From the NCBI RefSeq assembly GCF_013364215.1, contig NZ_CP054923.1, positions 5,704,001-5,768,000 of the forward strand: a DNA stretch of 64,000 nt, written 5' to 3'. A program made the translations under genes and the position numbers. This DNA comes from Verrucosispora sp. NA02020 (GTDB lineage: Bacteria; Actinomycetota; Actinomycetes; Mycobacteriales; Micromonosporaceae). Below the pieces are notes generated by a model. That model saw only the letters and a list, made by a program, of their open reading frames with translations, made no database searches and had not been told where the DNA came from. Of the stretch, positions 27,019 through 35,330 are shown piece after piece; positions within the stretch are counted from its first letter, which is position 1; the number at the start of each line of letters is the position of its first letter.

Positions 27019-27060
27019 ATGAGCGGACCGCAGCGGACCCAGTGCGACGGTGTGTCGTGA
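27019..27060 (+). CDS. Putative 13-codon leader ORF before pfkB-like gene
   Basis: ATG 27019 has an excellent GGGAGGAA ribosome binding site and encodes MSGPQRTQCDGVS. It ends in a TGA that overlaps the GTG start of the kinase gene, in a different frame. The kinase itself lacks a visible ribosome binding site, so reinitiation after this leader is a plausible way to translate it. It could instead reflect a degenerated N-terminus. Confidence 0.45.
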   Translation: MSGPQRTQCDGVS

Positions 27061-28046
27061 GCGCGGCGACCGGCCATGTGATGGTCTTCGCGCCGACCCC
27101 CCTGCTCACGGTCACCATCGACCAGCCCAACGAGACGCCGGAGCTGCACCTGCACCCCGGCGGTCAGGGCGTCTGGCAGGCCCGGATGGTGCTGTCCCAC
27201 GGTGTCGACGTGGTGCTCTGCACCGCGCTCGGCGGCGAGATCGGGCAGGTGCTGGAGCCGTTGCTCGTCAGCGAGGGCGTCGACCTCAAGGTGGTGGCGC
27301 GGGACTCTGGCGGCAGCGGCGGGTACGTGCACGACCGCCGGGACGGCACCCGGCAGGAACTCGTCGACGTGACCGGGCAGCCGCTGAGCCGGCACGAGCT
27401 GGACGAGCTCTACAACCTGGCGCTCGGCGAGGGACTGCGCGCGGCGGTGAGCATCCTGAGCGGCCCGAACGACCCGTCGCTGGTCCCCGCCGACCTGTAC
27501 CGCCGCTTCGCCGCCGACCTCGGCGCCAACGGCAGCCGGGTGGTGGTGGACCTCTGCGGTGACCACCTGACGGCGGTGCTGGAGAGCGGGGTCTTCTTCG
27601 TCAAGGTCAGCCACGAGGAGCTGATCGCCGACGGCCTCGCGACCGACGACGACGAGGAGCAGCTCACCCGGGCGATGCACGACCTGCACGCCAACGGTGC
27701 CGAGAACGTGGTGGTCAGCCGCGCCGACAAGCCCGCGCTGGCCCTCGTCGACGGCGAGGTCTTCGAGGTGCGGATGCCGCGCCTGGAGGCGGCCGACCCG
27801 CGCGGTGCGGGTGACTCGATGACCGCCAGCGTGGCCGCCGTGGTGGCGCGCGGCGGCGACGTACGCACCGCGATCCGGACCGGCGCGGCGGCCGGCGCGC
27901 TCAACGTCACCCGGCACGGGCTGGGCACCGGGCGGCTCGACTCGATCACCGGGCTGGTGGACCGGGTACGCCTGGAGCCCGCCGGAGTCCGCCGGCAGGA
28001 ACGCACCACCCCCGACGAGTTGGCCCACCGGGTGGGTGGCGCATGA
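27057..28046 (+). CDS. PfkB family sugar kinase (1-phosphofructokinase-like)
   Basis: A 329-residue cytoplasmic kinase of the ribokinase/PfkB fold, nearest to the 1-phosphofructokinase (hexose kinase) branch. The N-terminal glycine motif LHPGGQGVWQARM and the C-terminal anion-hole motif DPRGAGDSMTA (catalytic Asp; consensus DTxGAGD) are present. No PTS or fructose genes are nearby, so the substrate is open. GTG 27057 overlaps the leader ORF stop, and the TGA overlaps the surE ATG. Confidence 0.85.
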   Translation: MSAATGHVMVFAPTPLLTVTIDQPNETPELHLHPGGQGVWQARMVLSHGVDVVLCTALGGEIGQVLEPLLVSEGVDLKVVARDSGGSGGYVHDRRDGTRQELVDVTGQPLSRHELDELYNLALGEGLRAAVSILSGPNDPSLVPADLYRRFAADLGANGSRVVVDLCGDHLTAVLESGVFFVKVSHEELIADGLATDDDEEQLTRAMHDLHANGAENVVVSRADKPALALVDGEVFEVRMPRLEAADPRGAGDSMTASVAAVVARGGDVRTAIRTGAAAGALNVTRHGLGTGRLDSITGLVDRVRLEPAGVRRQERTTPDELAHRVGGA

Positions 28047-28867
28047 CGCTGCGGGTGCTGATCACCAACGACGACGGGATCGCCGCGCCGGGTATCCAGG
28101 CGCTGGCCCGGGCCGCCGTCGACCGGGGGTTGGACGTGGTGGTCGCCGCGCCGCTGGAGGAGGCGAGCGGCACCAGCGCCGCGATGAGCGCGCTGGAGCA
28201 GGACGGGCAGGTGGTGGTCCGTGAGCATCCGCTGCCGGAGCTGGCCGGGGTGCCGGCCTTCGGGGTCGGCGGGTCCCCCGGTTTCATCGCGTTGATCGCC
28301 GTGCACGGCGCGTTCGGGCCCCCGCCGTCGGTGCTGCTCTCCGGGATCAACCGGGGGGCGAACGCCGGTCGGGCGGTGTTGCACTCCGGCACCGTGGGTG
28401 CGGCGTTCACCGCCGCCGCCAACGGCTGCCGGGCGTTGGCGGTGTCGCTGGACGTGCTCTCCGTCGGTGAGGCGACCGCCGTCAGCGGAGGCGCCGCGGT
28501 GGCCGCCGCAGCCCGGGTACGCGACGCCGAACGGAACTGGGCCACCGCCGCCCACGTGGCCCTGGACCTGCTCCCCCGGCTGACCGCCGGGCCGGTGGAG
28601 AGCGTGCTCAACGTCAACTCGCCGGACGTGCCGCTGGAGCGGCTGCGGGGCGTACGCCGGGCGGGGCTGGCGACCTTCGGCCAGGTGCAGATGACCGTTG
28701 CCGAGTCCGGCCACGGTTTCGTGCGTACCGCGCTGGAGGAGCCCGGTCAGTCGGTGCAGCCCGGGACCGACCTGGCGTGGCTCGCCGACGGGTACGCCAC
28801 GGTGACGGCGGTCCGCGCCGTCACCGAGGTGTCCGACGTGAACCTGTCCGGCCTCGACGGCGACTGA
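28043..28867 (+). CDS. surE: 5'/3'-nucleotidase SurE
   Basis: Metal-dependent nucleoside monophosphate phosphatase, 274 residues, cytoplasmic. The N-terminal metal motif TNDDG is at residues 8-12, and the SGIN metal-binding loop lies near residue 98. The ATG overlaps the upstream kinase stop (ATGA), so kinase and phosphatase are cotranslated. It ends three bases before the convergent STAS gene, with no terminator between them. Confidence 0.92.
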   Translation: MTLRVLITNDDGIAAPGIQALARAAVDRGLDVVVAAPLEEASGTSAAMSALEQDGQVVVREHPLPELAGVPAFGVGGSPGFIALIAVHGAFGPPPSVLLSGINRGANAGRAVLHSGTVGAAFTAAANGCRALAVSLDVLSVGEATAVSGGAAVAAAARVRDAERNWATAAHVALDLLPRLTAGPVESVLNVNSPDVPLERLRGVRRAGLATFGQVQMTVAESGHGFVRTALEEPGQSVQPGTDLAWLADGYATVTAVRAVTEVSDVNLSGLDGD

Positions 28868-28870
28868 CGG

Positions 28871-29236
28871 TCAGCCGCCGGGAAGGACCTCGGGGGTGGC
28901 GGTGGCGCCGGCGTAGTACGGCTCCGGCGCGCCGAAGAGACCGAGCAGCCCGGTCACCCAGAGCTGTCGGTGCACGAACCGGCTGGGTTCGGTGACGATC
29001 AGCTTCACGCCGCTGACCTCAGCCGTCTGGAAACCGGCGACCATCGCGCTGATGCCCACCGAGTCGATGAAGGTGACCAGCCGCATGTTGAGCTCGATCC
29101 GGGCCGGCCGCCCCTTGGCCAGCACTTCGGCGATGGCCTCTTTCACCTCGTACGCGGTGTCGACGTCGATCTCGCCCCGAGGGGCGATCTCGATGACACC
29201 ACCGGGCCGAACCGTCTGCAGGATCGACAGGCTCAC
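28871..29236 (-). CDS. STAS domain protein (anti-sigma factor antagonist type)
   Basis: A single STAS domain of 121 residues, similar to SpoIIAA/RsbV-type proteins that are switched by phosphorylation of a conserved serine and then release a sigma factor from an anti-sigma kinase. The likely site is S59 in TFIDSVGISAM. GTG 29236 is chosen because GGAGGTG precedes it. No partner anti-sigma kinase or sigma factor is adjacent. Confidence 0.88.
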   Translation of the reverse strand: MSLSILQTVRPGGVIEIAPRGEIDVDTAYEVKEAIAEVLAKGRPARIELNMRLVTFIDSVGISAMVAGFQTAEVSGVKLIVTEPSRFVHRQLWVTGLLGLFGAPEPYYAGATATPEVLPGG

Positions 29237-29571
29237 GCGAGCACCTCCACTCGCCCGTACGACGGGCGCCTCATCAGTACGCGGGCCGCGACCGAGAGTA
29301 TTCCTCCGACGGCCTCGGTCGCCACCCCTCGGGATGAGCAATTCGCGGACATCGGCATGTCAAATCACCCATATCCGAACTTATACGTCCTATCACTCGG
29401 TGCGAACCGGGGCTCGCACCGACGAACCAGGGTAGCGGGCCGAGGCTCGCCCGTCCGATATCCGGCACCCCGGCGTGCCCCCGCATCCGGCGGCCTGACC
29501 TGCGACCGTCCGGTGCCGGTGGCGGAGTGTGCCTAGCATCACCGGTGACGACCACGACGAAGGGACGACGG
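29237..29571. other. Divergent intergenic region
   Basis: About 335 bases between the STAS gene and the small lipoprotein gene. It includes a locally AT-richer stretch (around 29360-29400, ATATCCGAACTTATACG) that probably holds promoters. I could not define a promoter consensus and see no gene. Confidence 0.55.
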
Positions 29572-29721
29572 ATGCTTCGTAGGCTCGCCGGTCTGGCCGG
29601 CGTCAGCGCGCTGCTCGCCCTCCTGCTCGCCTGCGGGTTCGGCGGCGGAGGCGATGACGACGATGACGATGACGACGACTTCGCCCGCGCGGCGGTCGTC
29701 GCGGTGGTGTCCCCGAGCTGA
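29572..29721 (+). CDS. Small poly-aspartate lipoprotein, putative
   Basis: A 49-residue product with a lipoprotein signal (MLRRLAGLAGVSALLALLLAC, lipidated Cys at 21), a glycine patch and nine consecutive aspartates, then FARAAVVAVVSPS. AAGGGA lies at good spacing before ATG 29572. The acidic run could bind divalent cations at the membrane surface. I know no family for it. Confidence 0.6.
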   Translation: MLRRLAGLAGVSALLALLLACGFGGGGDDDDDDDDDFARAAVVAVVSPS

Positions 29722-29875
29722 TCCGCACCGTCCGGGCGCGCCGACCGTGAGCGGCACCGACGACGCGCACGCGGGTTTGCGGCGGTGTCCGGCGGGGCAC
29801 AGCGTCGGTGGCGAACCGCCGACGTCCGAGGTCTGACCTGGCCACCGGCTTCGGCACTGTCGAGGAGGGAACCAC

Positions 29876-30268
29876 ATGTTCGGAAGCAACCTGCTGGACC
29901 GTCGCAGCAAGCCGGAGCAGATCACGGACCAGGCGTGGCAACACCTCGTCTCGGCCGGCGACAGCATCCGGGACGCCGCCCGTTCGGCCCGGCACACCTC
30001 GGCCGGCTTCGCCGACGACGCCGGTGACCTGGTCGGATCGGCCGCCGAGGAGGCGCGGCACCGGGCCAGCGTGGCCTTCGACGCGCTCGCCGGACGTCGT
30101 CCCGCGCTGCCCTGGACCCTGCTGATCGGCGCGGCCCTGGTCGGTGCCGCGATCGGCTGGGCCGCCGGCAGTGCCGCGCGGGCCGCCGGCAGCCGGGACC
30201 GGGCCACCGACGACATCGAGTTCGTCGACGTCGAGCGCCCCGACTCCCCCGCCGGTCCGCTGACCTGA
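29876..30268 (+). CDS. Small membrane protein, YtxH-like layout
   Basis: A 130-residue protein. The amphipathic, alanine-rich N-terminal helices (residues 15-78) resemble stress-type YtxH/DUF883 proteins. One transmembrane helix (LPWTLLIGAALVGAAIGWAA, about 84-103) and a short acidic tail follow. The start has GAGGAGGGAA upstream. It follows the poly-Asp lipoprotein in the same direction, and a repeat hairpin lies after the stop. Confidence 0.7.
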   Translation: MFGSNLLDRRSKPEQITDQAWQHLVSAGDSIRDAARSARHTSAGFADDAGDLVGSAAEEARHRASVAFDALAGRRPALPWTLLIGAALVGAAIGWAAGSAARAAGSRDRATDDIEFVDVERPDSPAGPLT

Positions 30269-30275
30269 CGGAGAT

Positions 30276-30329
30276 GTAAGGAAGGGTCCCCTGCTAACGC
30301 CTCGTGCATAGCAGGGGACCCTTCCTTAC
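30276..30329 (+). repeat. Stem-loop repeat, copy 4 (perfect 20-bp stem)
   Basis: Arms 30276-30295 and 30310-30329 pair perfectly around the conserved AACGCCTCGTGCAT loop (30296-30309). It differs from copy 3 at one stem position with the matching change on the other arm. It starts seven bases after the preceding stop. Confidence 0.9.
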
Positions 30330-30331
30330 AT

Positions 30332-30406
30332 CTGTGCGCGACGTCTCGCCAGAACAGCTGTGCGCGACGTCTCGCCAGAACACCTGTGCGCGGCGTCTCG
30401 CCCGAC
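30332..30406. repeat. Tandem repeat, period 26 bp, about 2.9 copies
   Basis: Units start at 30332, 30358 and 30384 (CTGTGCGCGACGTCTCGCC core). The first two differ only at the last base, and the third is shorter and slightly diverged. It directly abuts stem-loop copy 4 and precedes the BON gene. Confidence 0.85.
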
Positions 30407-30498
30407 GCGGGTGAGGCCGGATCACCCGCGCCTCGACCAGGCTCGGTCCCGGCGGACCGGCACCGGTCCGCAGCCGCCACCGCGAGAGGAGCGAGGAG

Positions 30499-31188
30499 AT
30501 GGTCGGCATCTCGACGATCCAGCGCACCGACGAGCGCATCCGGAGCGCGGTGCTCGACGAACTCGACTGGGAGCCCCGGGTCCGGCCGCACGAGATCGGG
30601 GTGACCGTCGCGGAGGGCGTGGTGACGCTGACCGGACGGGTGGACGGGTACGCCAAGAAGTGGGCGGCGGAACAGGCCGCCCACCGGGTCGCCCAGGTCC
30701 GGGCCGTCGCCAACGACCTCGCCGTGCACACGGCCACCGGTGCGGAGCGCACCGACCCGGAGATCGCCGCCGCCGTGACGCACGCCCTCCAGTGGCACGC
30801 GTTCGTGCCGGTCGAGCAGATCGACGTGACGGTCTCGCAGGGCTGGGTCACCCTGCACGGCGAGGTCGAGTGGGAGTACCAACGGCGGGCTGCCCAGCAG
30901 GCGGTCGCCGAGCTCGGCGGCGTACGCGGGGTGAGCGACGGTCTCGTCGTGCGGCCCTCGGTACGCCCCGACGGTGCCGAACTGGCCGAGCGGATCGTCG
31001 ACGCGCTGGCCCGCAACCGGGCCACCGAGGCCGAACAGGTCACGGTACGCGTACACGGCGACACGGTGCTGCTGGGCGGACTGGTGCACTCGATGCCCGA
31101 GCGCGCCGAGGTCGAACGGGTCGTCTGGTCCGCTCCCGGCATCCGCGAGGTGCAGAACCACATCGCGGTGGCCCCGGTGCTGGGCTGA
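30499..31188 (+). CDS. Triple BON domain protein
   Basis: A 229-residue protein made of three BON domains (about residues 10-75, 85-152 and 158-225), each with the alpha-beta pattern ending in a conserved G...V.N-like turn (VTLTGRVDGYAKKW, VTLHGEVEWEYQRR, VLLGGLVHSMPERA). BON domains bind membranes or phospholipids. There is no signal peptide, so this copy is predicted to be cytoplasmic, unlike OsmY. GAGGAG precedes the ATG. Confidence 0.88.
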   Translation: MVGISTIQRTDERIRSAVLDELDWEPRVRPHEIGVTVAEGVVTLTGRVDGYAKKWAAEQAAHRVAQVRAVANDLAVHTATGAERTDPEIAAAVTHALQWHAFVPVEQIDVTVSQGWVTLHGEVEWEYQRRAAQQAVAELGGVRGVSDGLVVRPSVRPDGAELAERIVDALARNRATEAEQVTVRVHGDTVLLGGLVHSMPERAEVERVVWSAPGIREVQNHIAVAPVLG

Positions 31189-31256
31189 GCCGTCCTGCGG
31201 CAACCACCCCGGCCGGGTGACCCCGCCTCACCCGGCCGGACAGCAGACTGGCGGGT

Positions 31257-31814
31257 ATGACCGATCGGCTGACCACGCCATTGCAGGTCACTGCGCGGCT
31301 CCGCACACCCGTCACGGAGCACGACCACGTCCGGGGCCCGGTGGACGCGCCGGTGACGATCGTCGAGTACGGCGACTTCCAGTGCCCGTTCTGCGGCACC
31401 GCCCACCGCGACCTCAAGGAGGTCCTGCGGCAGCGGCCCGACAGCGTCCGACTCGTCTACCGGCACTTCCCCATCGCCAACATCCACCCGTACGCGGAAC
31501 GGGCCGCCGAGGCGGCGGAGGCCGCCGGTCGGCGCGGACGGTTCTGGGAGATGCACGACTGGCTCTACGAGCACCAGGACCAGCTCGACCCGGTGCACCT
31601 GACCCTCGGCATCGAGCAGCTCGACCTGCCGGTCGACGAGGTGGACGCGGAGATCGGGCGGCACGCCGGTGGTGACCGGATCCGGCAGGACTTCGTCGGC
31701 GCGATCCGCAGCGGCGTGGACGCCAGCCCCACCCTGTTCGTCAACGGTGACCGCCACGACGGCGACGTCGACCTGGGCACCCTCCTGACCGTGGTCGACG
31801 ACGCCACCGGCTGA
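31257..31814 (+). CDS. DsbA-like thioredoxin-fold protein, cytoplasmic
   Basis: A 185-residue DsbA/FrnE-type oxidoreductase with CPFC active site (C43, C46) and cis-proline in SPTLFVNG. It has no signal peptide, so it works in the cytoplasm rather than in exported disulfide formation. It lies 68 bases after the BON gene in the same direction and is convergent with the large regulator gene. Confidence 0.88.
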   Translation: MTDRLTTPLQVTARLRTPVTEHDHVRGPVDAPVTIVEYGDFQCPFCGTAHRDLKEVLRQRPDSVRLVYRHFPIANIHPYAERAAEAAEAAGRRGRFWEMHDWLYEHQDQLDPVHLTLGIEQLDLPVDEVDAEIGRHAGGDRIRQDFVGAIRSGVDASPTLFVNGDRHDGDVDLGTLLTVVDDATG

Positions 31815-31827
31815 GGCCGGGCGGTGT

Positions 31828-31864
31828 CGACGGTGGCGGGTGAGCGTCCGACCCGCCACCGTCG
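31828..31864. terminator. Bidirectional terminator
   Basis: Perfect 14-bp arms (CGACGGTGGCGGGT 31828-31841 and 31851-31864) with a 9-base loop lie between the convergent DsbA-like and LuxR-type genes. Confidence 0.8.
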
Positions 31865-31874
31865 GCTGTCCGGA

Positions 31875-34715
31875 TCAGATGAGGCGCAGTTGGCGGGCCC
31901 GGCGTACGGCGTCCCGACGGCGGGTGGCGTCCAGCTTGCGATAGATGTTGCGCACATGCGTCTTGACGGTGTTCACCGAGACGGACAGCTCGGCCGCGAT
32001 CTCCACGTTGGAGAGGATGCTCTGCAGGTACCGCAGGATGGTCAGCTCCCGCTCGGTCAACGGCTCGTCCAGTGTCGCCGACGACGCGCCGACCGGACTC
32101 CGCTCGTCCGGCACCTCGACGGCACGGACCAGGTCACTGACCGTCGGCCAGTGTGCCGTGCCGGAGTCCAGGTGAGCGACGAGCAGGTCACGCAGGCCCG
32201 GCTCGGCCCGGGTGAACGGTCGCCGGTACCCGTCCGGGCCCGCCAGGTCGAGCGCCTGCTCCACCGTCCGGCCGGCCCGCCGCCCGTCCCCGCTCCGGGC
32301 CGCGAGCACCGCGTCGAGCAGCGCGGCGTCCAGGCGTACCGGCAGGGGCCAGTCGGCCGACGACGGCGCGGACCACTCCGGCAGCAGGCGGGCGGCGGCG
32401 CGGAGGTCGCCGGCCCGCAGCTCGACCCGGGCGGCGGCCACCGCCAGCGCGGCGGCCGGCGGATCCACGTGGTCACCGGCCAGGTCCCGGGCCGTCGGCA
32501 GGTCACCCCGCGTGCCGTGCAGGTCCGCCTCGGCCGCCCGGAGCCGGACAGCCAGCTCACCGCCCCGGCCGGACCAGCGACTCCGGGCCTCCACCAGCAG
32601 CCGGTGGGCCACCGCGAGATCCCCCTCGTCGCCGCGCAGGTGGGCCCGACACCAGGCCGCCACCGTGCCGGCTGCCGCCTCCTCGCCCGCCGGTGCCGCC
32701 AGGGCCAGGTTCGCCTCGGCCTCCGCAGGCTGGTCCCGATGCAGCGCCACCAGTGCCAACGCCAGATGGGCGTAGCCGCAGTCGAGCTGCGCCGACCAGC
32801 CCCGGCAGGGCGGCAGGGCCAGCGCCGCGCGGGCCGCCTCCTCGGCCGCACGCAGCTCGCCGCGCAGCGCCGCGAGCAGCGCCCACCGGCTGGCGCAGAC
32901 CAGTTCGGTGCGGGGTCGACCGGCCGTCCGGGCCGCCGCCAGCGCCGACGCGAACCCGCTCGCCGCAGCGGCCAGCTCACCGGCGTCGAGGGCGAGCAGA
33001 GCCGAGGCCGTACCGGCCACCGCCCGCACGTCGGCGTCGTCCCCGGTGCCGGCCCGTGGGTCGTCGGCGCGGACCGTCGCGCCCCCGTCCGGAGCGACGA
33101 GGGCGTGCCGCCCCGCCGTGGCCTCCACGACGGCGGGCTCCGCGACAGCGGACGTTGCGACGGGCGATGCGACAGCGGGCGATGCGGCGGCGGGGCGGGT
33201 GGCGAGCAGGCGGGCGGCGGTGGCGCGTACCGCCTCGACGTCGCCGGCCAGCCGGGCCAGGGTGAGTTCGACGGCGGCGACCAGCCGGGCGAACCGGCTG
33301 CGGCGCGGCTCCGGCAGGGCCTCGGCGTGCCCGGCGGCCAGGCGCAGGTGCTGGTGGGCCGCGTCGGAGTCGCCGTCGACGGCCCGCTGGGCGGCGCAGG
33401 CCAGCGCCAGTTCCGGGTCCCGTGACACCGCCTCCGCCGGGGGCGGCGCGGGCACCGGCCCGGTCGGGCCACCCCGGTCGTACGCCAACTCCGGCCAGCC
33501 GGTCACGAAGAGGTCGGTCGCGGTCGTCCAGTCGCCGCCCACGAGCGCGTGCCGCAGCGCGTCCGCCGGTCGGCTGTTGCCGGCATACCAGCTCGCCGCG
33601 CGCAGGTGCAGGTCACGCTGTTCCTCGGCGGGCAACCGGGCCAGTTCGCGGCGCAGCAGGTCGGCCAGGAGCGGATGGCACCTGTACCAGACCGGACGGC
33701 CACCGTCGGGGTGCAGCAGCCCGACGTCCTCGGCGAGCGCGCCGAGCCGCCCCTCCGCGTCGGTGTCGCCGGTCAGCGCCACCGCCAGCCCGGCGCAGAC
33801 GGTGTCGGTGACCGCCGCGCGGCGCAGCAGGTCCCGATCCGCCGGTTCCAGCCCGGCGAGCACCTCCTCACGCAGGTAGCCGGCGACCGCCGGCTGGTCC
33901 GCGCCGAGCTGGGTGATCCACCGGTCCGGGTCCGGTTGCCCGTGCAGCGCGAGCGCCGTGATCCGCAGGGCCGCCGCCCAGCCCTCGGTACGCCCGCGCA
34001 GCCGCTCGACGGCGGCGGCCGGCACCGCCACGCCGTGCGCGGTCAGCAGGTCGGCCACCTCGTCGGCGGTGAAGGCCAGGTCACCCGGACCGATCTCGGT
34101 CAGTTCACCGGCCAGCCGCAGCCGGTGCACCGCCAGCGGCAGGCCCGCGCGCCCGGCCGCCACCACCCGCAGCCGCTGCTCGGTGTGGCGTAGCAGGAAC
34201 TCCAGTCCGGCCAGGGCGGCCGGATCGGTGACGCGGTGCAGGTCGTCCAGGACCAGCACCACGGGTCGCTCCCGGGCGGCCAGGGCGGCGGCGAGCACCT
34301 CCAGCTCGTCCGGGCGCGGGGCGCGGTCGGGCACCGGCGTCGCGGCCGGGTCCCCTCCTGGGTCCGCGACCGATCGCAGCGCCGCCGCCAGGTACGACCA
34401 GAGGCGGTCGATGTCGTCGCCCGCCTCCACCGAGATCCAGGCCGGTGCCGGGGCGTCCGGGTCGGCCTCGGTCACGGCCTGCCGCCACGACGCGAGGAGC
34501 GTGGTCTTGCCCCAACCGGCGGGCGCACGGACCAGCGTGACCGGGGACGCCACCCCCTCGTCCAGCAGTCGGGCCAGCCGGGGACGCAGCACCACCGGTC
34601 TCGGCAGCACGGCAGGCGTCAGCCGCGACGCCAGCAGGGGCGGGCCGGCCGGTACGCCGACCGCCCCGGCGGTCCGTACGGTGCTGCGGTCATCCGGCAT
34701 CCGGCCCACCCCCAC
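31875..34715 (-). CDS. MalT/LAL-type LuxR family regulator
   Basis: Large ATP-dependent regulator of 946 residues with the MalT-like order. Walker A (APAGWGKTT, 64-72) of a STAND ATPase comes first, then a winged and alpha-helical middle with TPR-like repeats. A C-terminal LuxR helix-turn-helix in the last 65 residues has LTERELTILRYLQS and NVEIAAELSVSVNTVKTHV. Such proteins sense an inducer through the TPR part. The target genes are not evident. The alcohol dehydrogenase cluster is divergently oriented just upstream, and the sugar-related amylase genes lie more than 10 kb away. A second ATG lies five codons in. Confidence 0.92.
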   Translation of the reverse strand: MGVGRMPDDRSTVRTAGAVGVPAGPPLLASRLTPAVLPRPVVLRPRLARLLDEGVASPVTLVRAPAGWGKTTLLASWRQAVTEADPDAPAPAWISVEAGDDIDRLWSYLAAALRSVADPGGDPAATPVPDRAPRPDELEVLAAALAARERPVVLVLDDLHRVTDPAALAGLEFLLRHTEQRLRVVAAGRAGLPLAVHRLRLAGELTEIGPGDLAFTADEVADLLTAHGVAVPAAAVERLRGRTEGWAAALRITALALHGQPDPDRWITQLGADQPAVAGYLREEVLAGLEPADRDLLRRAAVTDTVCAGLAVALTGDTDAEGRLGALAEDVGLLHPDGGRPVWYRCHPLLADLLRRELARLPAEEQRDLHLRAASWYAGNSRPADALRHALVGGDWTTATDLFVTGWPELAYDRGGPTGPVPAPPPAEAVSRDPELALACAAQRAVDGDSDAAHQHLRLAAGHAEALPEPRRSRFARLVAAVELTLARLAGDVEAVRATAARLLATRPAAASPAVASPVATSAVAEPAVVEATAGRHALVAPDGGATVRADDPRAGTGDDADVRAVAGTASALLALDAGELAAAASGFASALAAARTAGRPRTELVCASRWALLAALRGELRAAEEAARAALALPPCRGWSAQLDCGYAHLALALVALHRDQPAEAEANLALAAPAGEEAAAGTVAAWCRAHLRGDEGDLAVAHRLLVEARSRWSGRGGELAVRLRAAEADLHGTRGDLPTARDLAGDHVDPPAAALAVAAARVELRAGDLRAAARLLPEWSAPSSADWPLPVRLDAALLDAVLAARSGDGRRAGRTVEQALDLAGPDGYRRPFTRAEPGLRDLLVAHLDSGTAHWPTVSDLVRAVEVPDERSPVGASSATLDEPLTERELTILRYLQSILSNVEIAAELSVSVNTVKTHVRNIYRKLDATRRRDAVRRARQLRLI

Positions 34716-34886
34716 GGACGCGTATCCCTCCCCCGGTCCTGCGGCGGGCGGTTACCCCACCGGCAGCGGTTCACCCCTTCGGGGCGAGTCGGGTTCACCT
34801 GACCCCGGGCGACCGTGGGGAGGTTCCGTCCGCCGGTCGGGCCGCCGATCCGGACGATCGGGGCGGACACGGATCCGGAGGTGCGA

Positions 34887-35330
34887 GTGGGACGGGTCAG
34901 GACGGTCGTCGCGGTGGCCGGCGTCCTCGGTGCGGCGGCGGCCCGTACCGCCCGGGTGGTGGTCGCGCGCCGGTGGGCCGGACGCGGCCGGGAGCCCGCC
35001 GGTGCCCGCGCCGGGCGCTGGCAGGTGGTGACGGTCGACCGCCCGGCGGAGGAGGTCCTGCCGGCACGCGGCTGGCCCGAGCCGCTGCGTCGGCTCGACG
35101 GCGCCGTCGACGTCACGCTGCGCGCCGCGCCCGGCGACCGGGGCGTCGAACTGGCCGCCCGAGCACTGCCCGACACCACCTGGCCCGGGTTCGCCGCGCA
35201 CCTGGTCGGCGACGACCCGCAGCTCCTGCTGCGCCAGGCGTTGTGGCAGGTCAAGCAGCTCGTCGAGGCCGGTGAGGTGTTGCGCGCCGACCGCCGGCCC
35301 ACCGACCGTCCGGCGCGCCCGCCGGGATGA
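34887..35330 (+). CDS. Hypothetical protein with N-terminal hydrophobic segment
   Basis: A 147-residue product. GTG 34887 is chosen because GGAGG sits six bases before it; GTG 34881 is also in frame. An N-terminal hydrophobic, alanine-rich helix (about residues 6-19) precedes a polar domain with VVTVDRPAEEV and ELAARALP. The layout resembles SRPBCC-like accessory proteins, but similarity is too weak to name it. It overlaps the next gene by ATGA, suggesting coupled expression with the dehydrogenase. Confidence 0.7.
   Translation: MGRVRTVVAVAGVLGAAAARTARVVVARRWAGRGREPAGARAGRWQVVTVDRPAEEVLPARGWPEPLRRLDGAVDVTLRAAPGDRGVELAARALPDTTWPGFAAHLVGDDPQLLLRQALWQVKQLVEAGEVLRADRRPTDRPARPPG

Noticed and set aside
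30332..30406. CRISPR array
   Set aside because: The units are contiguous with no spacers and there are only three; no cas genes are present. It is a simple tandem repeat.
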